DNA of 64,000 nucleotides. Source: Hirsutella rhossiliensis. Its lineage: Eukaryota; Ascomycota; Sordariomycetes; Hypocreales; Ophiocordycipitaceae. Shown here piece by piece: positions 58,900 to 64,000 of the stretch. Location: assembly GCF_020360975.1 (NCBI RefSeq), contig NW_025408667.1:10106001-10170000 (forward strand). The letters are read 5' to 3'. The first letter of the stretch is position 1; every line of letters begins with the position of its first letter. A program made the position numbers and the translations under genes. A model generated the notes under the pieces. The model was not told the DNA's origin. It made no database searches and saw only the letters and a list, made by a program, of their open reading frames with translations.

Positions 58900-60660
58900 G
58901 CCTATCGATAGCAAAGTCCGCCCTATATTCGACCCCGAGCCCGAACGGGGCCCCGAATTTACCCCTTTTTACGTTCCCGAGCGCGAGCCACAGCCCCGAT
59001 AGCTGCTACCAACGCCGTTGTTATATTTCTAGCAATTCCTAGCTAAATCCCTAGTCGAGAGCCGGGTCGGGTATATAAATAACGGTCTAAGGCCGGGCCT
59101 AGAGGGTCTAAAGTAGCAGCATTCGCGAGAGAATAGCTAGATAGAGATATCTCTTAGAGAGGTTTTTCTCTAGGTTGCTACTCTAATTTATATAGGCTTA
59201 TATAAGGAAATAAGAGTCCGAGACTATTAGAAGACTTCTATAGCGGACTTAATAGTCCCTATATACCTAATTCTTTAGTATATATTATTTAACCGCTTTT
59301 TTCTTCTCTAGCGGTATATACGGATTAGTAACCTAAATAGCATCTTATATAGGCTCCCTACGCCCTTTATATAGGTTAATAAGTAGGCCGAATATATATA
59401 ATAGGTATCTCTTACCCTTTATTAGCTAGGCACTTATTCAGCTATAGATAAGTATATCGTTAGCTATACGGGTAGGTTAAAGTAGATAGTTATAATTAAA
59501 ACTAAGCCTATACCTATAGGCTTTAAAGTATAGGTTATAGCCTAAGCGGGCTATTTTATTGGGTGGCTTTAGCACTAACCTTCTAACGCCCTTAGCCCGG
59601 CTACTAGGAAGAAAAGGAAGAGGGCTATAGGCACGGTAGAGGGCAGCATTTCTCTTAACCCGACTTAGAGCGTTGTTATTGCCCTAGTTAAGCAGCTACT
59701 AGAATAGACATACTACGTCTTCTTCGATAACCTCTTTTCCTCGCCGAACCTTCTTAACGCTCTTCGTTAGCTAGGGATTAGGGCTATAGGCATAGCCCGA
59801 GTAAACTATAGCTCCTATTAGCCCTTCGTAGAGGCAAAGAAAGCTAATATAAAGGGTAACTATTAGCCTTAAGGCACGCTAAAGACTACGCCCACCCCTA
59901 ACGGTTAGGTAAGAGCATTAAAAGATAGGCTCCCTAGTAATTCCCCTATTAATTTATCTTCTTCTTTTAGGCTAACTAATTCGCTTAGAAAGATAATGCC
60001 CTGCTTTTCCTCTTAATAGTCTATTCTAGCAAGGAATTCGAAGAGCGAATTTAGCGTCGGCTAATAATAATATAGCCTCGAGCACGCTTAATATAGTAAA
60101 ATTTAGTGCCGAGCCTATCTTATATCTTCCTATGCCGTCTATCTCTATAGACTATAATAATTAAATAGGCGGCGTTAATATTAATAACTAACTAAGAGCA
60201 GGGGAGGGACTAGACCACCGTGTTTATAGGGGAAATTAGCGGGCAATTACGTAGACCTTTCTACTTAAGACTGCCCTTATTAATAGCTACCTTCTTTAGT
60301 TTTAGGGCCAGCTAAGCTAGCCGCGAATAACCTCATAGCGCGAGTGGCGGCAACTCTTAATAAAGGATCTCTGCGAGGCTTACGGAAAAGATAGGTCAAG
60401 ATAGCTATTTCGGGCTAGCGATATCTTTACGCCTATATCACAACACAATTATATCTCTCGTTCAAAAGGATCGCCTTACGTTGCCTGCCAGGGCTTCAAA
60501 GCTAGGCAGCCAAGATCACGGAGTCAACGCAAGCCGTTAGGCGCGGCCAGCGGCAATAAGAAGCAGGCTATGAAGACTCGTAAGGGATGCGACCAGTGTA
60601 ATATAGCTATTTATACCCGCCCGGATTATTAGGACTTCTATTATAGCCTAATTTGCTAGC
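58900..60660 (+). pseudogene. PiggyBac (DDE_Tnp_1_7-like) transposase relic
   Basis: A stop-interrupted plus-strand frame from about 59100 contains, near 59630-59860, ISLNPT, ALVKQLLE, VFFDNLFSSPNLLNALR (with the catalytic-type Asp of the DNLF box), LGIRAIGIARVNYSSYQPFV, EAKKANIKGNY and ALKDRLPSNS. These are characteristic of PGBD-type transposases. The C-terminal Cys-rich finger survives at about 60575-60645 (RKGCDQCNIAIYTRPDY). Stops fall mainly at former Trp/Gln codons. Confidence 0.8.
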
Positions 60661-60723
60661 AAACTAAAGTATCCTTAATAGCGCGGTGTCCCTATTAGCT
60701 AACATCCCTGCTCGTGACTTAGG

Positions 60724-60747
60724 TGCGGTCCCTCCGCACTCAAAGGG
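60724..60747. repeat. PiggyBac right terminal inverted repeat
   Basis: 24 bp, exact reverse complement of 58654-58677. Confidence 0.9.
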
Positions 60748-61590
60748 ATGGGACACTCTTTTCTGGGAGAGCCCGGGCAAAGAACCGAGGATATGGGGGG
60801 ATGCGATCGTACCTCGTGATTTGCGAAGGAGGCCAAAAAAAAAAAGTCCTGAGGCCTCTTTTCGACGCGCATCGTGAGACTATGACGGTGAAAACTCAGC
60901 GCAGGCTACTGCAGCCGGACACAAGCCCTCACGCCAACGACGTCTTATCCTCTTCAGTCGGAAACAAAAGCCGGCCATCCTCGGGTCAGGCAGAGAAGTT
61001 CACTTACCGCTGAAGGAGAGCTCTTCAGTGCCACTTCTTTGCAAGCGGCGGATGGGGAGTTTGAATCTTTATGATGGTCGTCACATTTCTCAGCACCAAC
61101 TTGGCTCTTGTGCAAGAAAGTTAGCTCAAGAGTTGGGCTGAATCCAAGATTCCGAGTTTCGCACGTAGACGCTCTTTTTCTCTGCCGATATCTACCTAGG
61201 CTTCTCAATATGGTACTGCCTTTCTCTGGGGCTGAAGTGTCTTGATTTCTATGGCGAGTGCTTTGCAGCATCAAGGAAACAGTTTCGTCAGATGACACGG
61301 TCCACTCTACGTGATTCCTTAGAGCGGATTGACAAAACACCGAGAGGAAATATCCTTTCTCGCTTTACATCCGACGTAAAGTACAGTTGATATCCAGCTA
61401 ACCCACGACATATGTTTTTCGATTGAACGCACTCAAAAGTTGTGTTAAGAATTTACGCAGAGTGAGTACGACCATGTCGGGTCTGGTTCCCGTTGCGCTT
61501 GAATGGCGTTTCTCGTGCTGATGGTGAACTAGCTTCATCATTTCCTCTGCCTCTTGCGCCGGCTTAATTAGTCTGCCGTATGCTTATTGA
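60748..61590. other. Normal-composition DNA, no gene supported
   Basis: Contains an A-rich run (CCAAAAAAAAAAAGTCC near 60833) and a 128-codon minus-strand frame at 60954-61340 without recognisable motifs. It may hold decayed upstream parts of the ABC transporter relic that follows, but membrane segments could not be traced. Confidence 0.4.
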
Positions 61591-61599
61591 GGTATTTCT

Positions 61600-62400
61600 T
61601 GCCTCGCCATGTCCGCGATTCACCAAATCAAGCGATTGAGTGCTGAGGCCTCGTCGCCTCTCTATGATCAACTCAGTTCCATACTTGAAATAAGACGGGT
61701 TGCGTACTATCTGTGCATTTTTCCAGACCGGTGCATACATTGCAAATATGAACAGAAAATCCCGACCAGCTGGAGTCTATCAATCGGATCATGACTGATG
61801 GATCCTTAGCTTCACCTTATTGGCGTCTTATTCGAGATGGTCATCGCGATTGGAGCTGTATTGGGTTGCCGATGCCTGGGCCACTGCCCTGTCTCGCAGC
61901 GATTCGGCGGCTTACTGGCGCTCTGGTCGGTATTTTGCGCCAACTAATAGTCGTCGTAGCCGAAGTCGATACCGCAGATCGTGTTCATGAGTATGGGAAG
62001 GCTCTCGTGGAAATGCACGCCGGCGAAAGCGCATATACCTCTTGGCCAGAGCAAGGCAGCATCGAAGTTGCCAATTCAACGGCAAGCTATAGGAAGCTGC
62101 CACCAGTATTGAGATATATCACATCGACCGCCGAACCGAAGCATAAAATTGCCATTGTCGGATGAACCGGTTCTGGCTAGTCTTCCTCTGTTGCGTCTCC
62201 TCGACTACCAGCATGGCAGTGTCGAGGTAGAGGAGTTGACATTACAGTCTTGAAGCTATGATCAGAAAACAGCTTTTCATCCTACCGCAGGATCCGTTCT
62301 TTTTCAGCAGAACATTGCGTGCGCGAAAATCTCAGTCTCTGTGGCTGAACAGGCAGTAAGAGGGTCCTGCGAGTAGGCACTCGTCAACCTACAGCCATAC
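61600..62400 (+). pseudogene. ABC transporter (ABCC/MRP-like) fragment, second half, broken
   Basis: A frame at 61609-61794 reads IKRLSAEASSPLYDQLSSIL, as in the region following the last transmembrane bundle of fungal ABCC transporters. At 61960-62160 comes VDTADRVHEYGKALVE, then WPEQGSIEVANSTASYRKLP, PVLRYITSTAEPKHKIAIVG. The Walker A that should follow reads VG-stop-TGSG-stop-S (62158-62193), so two stops destroy it. Past a frame change, the Q-loop region IRKQLFILPQDPFFFS is visible at 62260-62307. No signature motif or Walker B was found, so the fragment is non-functional. Family members export drugs or metabolites; this may once have served the locus upstream. Confidence 0.75.
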
Positions 62401-62628
62401 CGGGTAATTTAGGGCGCCATCAAGCCCCTTCGGTTGCGAATATAGCCATCATATTATGAGGGCTCTGAGTCCTATCCGTATTTTTGCACGCAGACTTCAG
62501 GAGTCATCAAGACCCTTGATGACGCCCCTGTCGGATACTTCAAACTAGAGCACGAAACAATAGGAACGAACCTTTTCTTTCTCAGACTCAGCGGGCCACC
62601 CGTTGGTCCTCGGGTCGGTCCCTCACTC

Positions 62629-62898
62629 TTGGAACCAGACGTCCATTACGCCCTCTCTATCATTTGGCCCGACTCGGAGCAGGAGAAGCGGGTCAGGTTC
62701 TCGGCGGAGCCCACGCAGAAGAAGCCCGGGATTCGCCCTCTTACAATTAAAGAGAAACAATGGCTCAAGAGACAGTACGGAAATGAATGCAAGTTTCTCC
62801 TCTTCTACGGCTTAAAAATCCACAATAACGAAGATCGGCAAGAAGGCCGTGACATTCTTATGTCTTTGATCAAAGATGAGCGCGCGGACGTATCCTAA
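62629..62898 (+). CDS. Small hypothetical protein
   Basis: 90-codon frame opening at the ATG at 62629. The same frame is open upstream to about 62590 (GPPVGPRVGPSLL), so it may be the last exon of a longer gene. Charged and hydrophilic (KEKQWLKRQYGNECKFLLFY, DERADVS at the end), with no signal peptide or membrane segment. Not recognised. Base use is normal, with no RIP. Confidence 0.3.
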   Translation: MEPDVHYALSIIWPDSEQEKRVRFSAEPTQKKPGIRPLTIKEKQWLKRQYGNECKFLLFYGLKIHNNEDRQEGRDILMSLIKDERADVS

Positions 62899-63192
62899 GT
62901 GCTGGGCGCTCATCACAAGTGCACTTCGACACGAACAATTGAGAACGAGCGATTTTGCGAGTCACGGTGCAAGCGAGAACACCTTAGATTAGAGGAATAG
63001 TAGAATGTCTTTGACGTCTGGTTGGTGATTATTGATCTTTGCTACCGCTTCTAAGAGCTTTTTTTATTTTATATTATTACTCGTATATAGCCTCTAGGGC
63101 CATAGCGAGGCTAATAGGGGCCTAGGCCCCTATTAGTAGTCCTAGCTAGCTATAGAGCCTAGGGGCTTATAATTAATTAAAGAAAGGGTAGC
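62899..63192. other. Boundary to the right-hand Copia element
   Basis: Normal composition to about 63055, then a T-rich run (CTTTTTTTATTTTATATT) and RIP-type sequence with an AGGGGCCTAGGCCCCT palindrome near 63115-63130. No gene. Confidence 0.5.
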
Positions 63193-63480
63193 TGTTAAGG
63201 AGAGTAGGCATAAGAGGCTATAGTTATGCCTAGTAGACCTAATAGTTATATATAAGGAAGCCTGCCTAACTAATATAACTCCCCTAGCCTAAGGATATTA
63301 TATAGGCCTAACTTAGGTATAGGAATATCTTAATGCCCTCTTTTAGCTAGCTATATATAGTTACTATACCTATATAAGCCCCTCCCTTATCCTAATAGAT
63401 AGACTAAGATATATATTACTAAATTTACCTTTCTATGCCCCTACTTCTTCTACTATACTCTTAAGCCCCTGCTTAAGAGT
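63193..63480 (+). repeat. 5' LTR of the second Copia copy
   Basis: Best-preserved of the three LTR copies. It defines the family's 5' end as TGTTAAGG; its 3' end is near CTTAAGAGT. Confidence 0.88.
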
Positions 63481-64000
63481 TATAAGCCCGGCCTATATAG
63501 CTAGATTATCTTTTGCCCGCCGATATTACCTTTAAAGCTATTTATAAGCTATTAACGCTATTATAACGCTTAAATTATAGTATTAAGGTAAGGAACCTAG
63601 CTATACTAAGGGGCACTATTAGAAATATATGAATTATACGAATTATATATCCCTTAAAGAAGGATATTACTTATTAAGCTAGAACCCTTAATTTTCCTAA
63701 GATAACGTTAAAGGAAGTAAGAAGGGATAATTATATTATAAGACTAAAGGAAAGCCTCGATTAGACCCTATAGATTAAGGGGATTAAATCGTAGGCCTAG
63801 ACTTATAAGATTTAGGAATATACTAACCTAGACGGCCTAAAGGAGCTTAAATAGCCCTAATAGCTAGACTAAGAGCAATTTATTATTAACCTTAAAGGGA
63901 GACCTTCTTAACGAGAAGATAAAACTAAGGCTACGTTCCTTATAAGGCGAATAGGCTATAACGAACGATACTAGGATATAAAGGACTCCTTTCGTAACCT
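63193..64000 (+). mobile_element. Second Ty1/Copia copy, 5' end, running off the window
   Basis: The LTR 63193-63480 (288 bp, starting TGTTAAGGAGAGTAGGCATA) is followed by internal sequence matching the reverse complement of 40296-39770, for example TTTTGCCCGCCGATATTACC. It has the opposite orientation to the 34.1-40.6 kb copy. The interior is RIP-degraded; the LTR start retains the canonical TG. Confidence 0.85.

Larger units (their letters stand above)
58654..60747 (+). mobile_element. PiggyBac-type DNA transposon relic
   Basis: Perfect 24-bp inverted ends, starting CCCTTTGAGTGCGGAGGGAC (58654) and ending GTCCCTCCGCACTCAAAGGG (60747). The interior from about 58780 is RIP-degraded, whereas the ends are not. 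The flanking dinucleotide is AT on both sides; the TTAA duplication typical of piggyBac is not seen. Confidence 0.85.

Noticed and set aside
1..64000. CRISPR arrays, bacterial operons or riboswitches
   Set aside because: Introns, RIP and gene families show a fungal genome; no regularly spaced repeat array is present.

Overview
The window is from a filamentous ascomycete (Pezizomycotina, probably Sordariomycetes). Short introns of about 43-90 nt have GT...CTNAC...AG signals. The gene families are fungal: DMATS-type prenyltransferase, NACHT-WD40 STAND protein, NRPS-like adenylating enzyme, VAO-type FAD oxidase. Roughly half the window is TA-dominated DNA almost free of CA and TG dinucleotides, the signature of repeat-induced point mutation (RIP). 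A secreted protein resembling fungal enterotoxin-family proteins, together with the DMATS, would suit an insect- or plant-associated hypocrealean, but that placement is inference.

Layout. 1-5.1 kb: RIP-degraded Gypsy element (LTR 1884-2294, gag to its left, minus strand) and a 177-bp direct-repeat pair. 5.57-7.42 kb: intact secreted FAD oxidase (-). 8.15-11.21 kb: hAT transposon relic with CAG-type inverted ends. 11.2-11.8 kb: a GC-balanced segment whose RIP-mutated copy lies at 19.6-20.2 kb. 12.8-15.1 kb: 745-residue secreted toxin-family-like protein (-). 15.5-20.3 kb: small hairpin repeats, a foldback, a Gypsy LTR piece and a second hAT relic. 20.7-22.2 kb: three-exon DMATS prenyltransferase (+), followed by a severed end of a Fot1/Pogo element. 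24.8-32.7 kb: gene island with thioredoxin, a truncated adenylating enzyme, a GNAT acetyltransferase, a DAO-family FAD oxidoreductase carrying one in-frame stop, and a four-exon IucA/IucC-type (NIS) siderophore synthetase. 33.5-50.3 kb: LINE tail, complete Ty1/Copia element (34.10-40.59 kb), an unidentified RIP-degraded reading frame split by a Fot1/Pogo element (41.99-44.17 kb), and a Tad-like LINE. 50.4-54.1 kb: NACHT-WD40 pseudogene. 54.8-57.7 kb: SNF2/RAD5-type helicase whose 3' end runs into a 100-bp MITE. 58.65-60.75 kb: PiggyBac relic with perfect 24-bp inverted ends. 61.6-62.4 kb: ABC-transporter debris. 63.19 kb to the end: LTR and start of a second Copia copy.

How the genes may work together. 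The adenylating enzyme and GNAT are divergently arranged, as are the FAD oxidoreductase and the NIS synthetase, in one 7-kb block bounded by repeats. This looks like a small specialised-metabolite locus built around NRPS-independent (carboxylate-amide) chemistry. Two of the four members look damaged, so in this isolate it may be decaying or retain only the synthetase and acetyltransferase. The DMATS about 3.5 kb upstream could be a fifth member. All exon boundaries are read by eye from splice signals and reading frames and have not been checked against transcripts.
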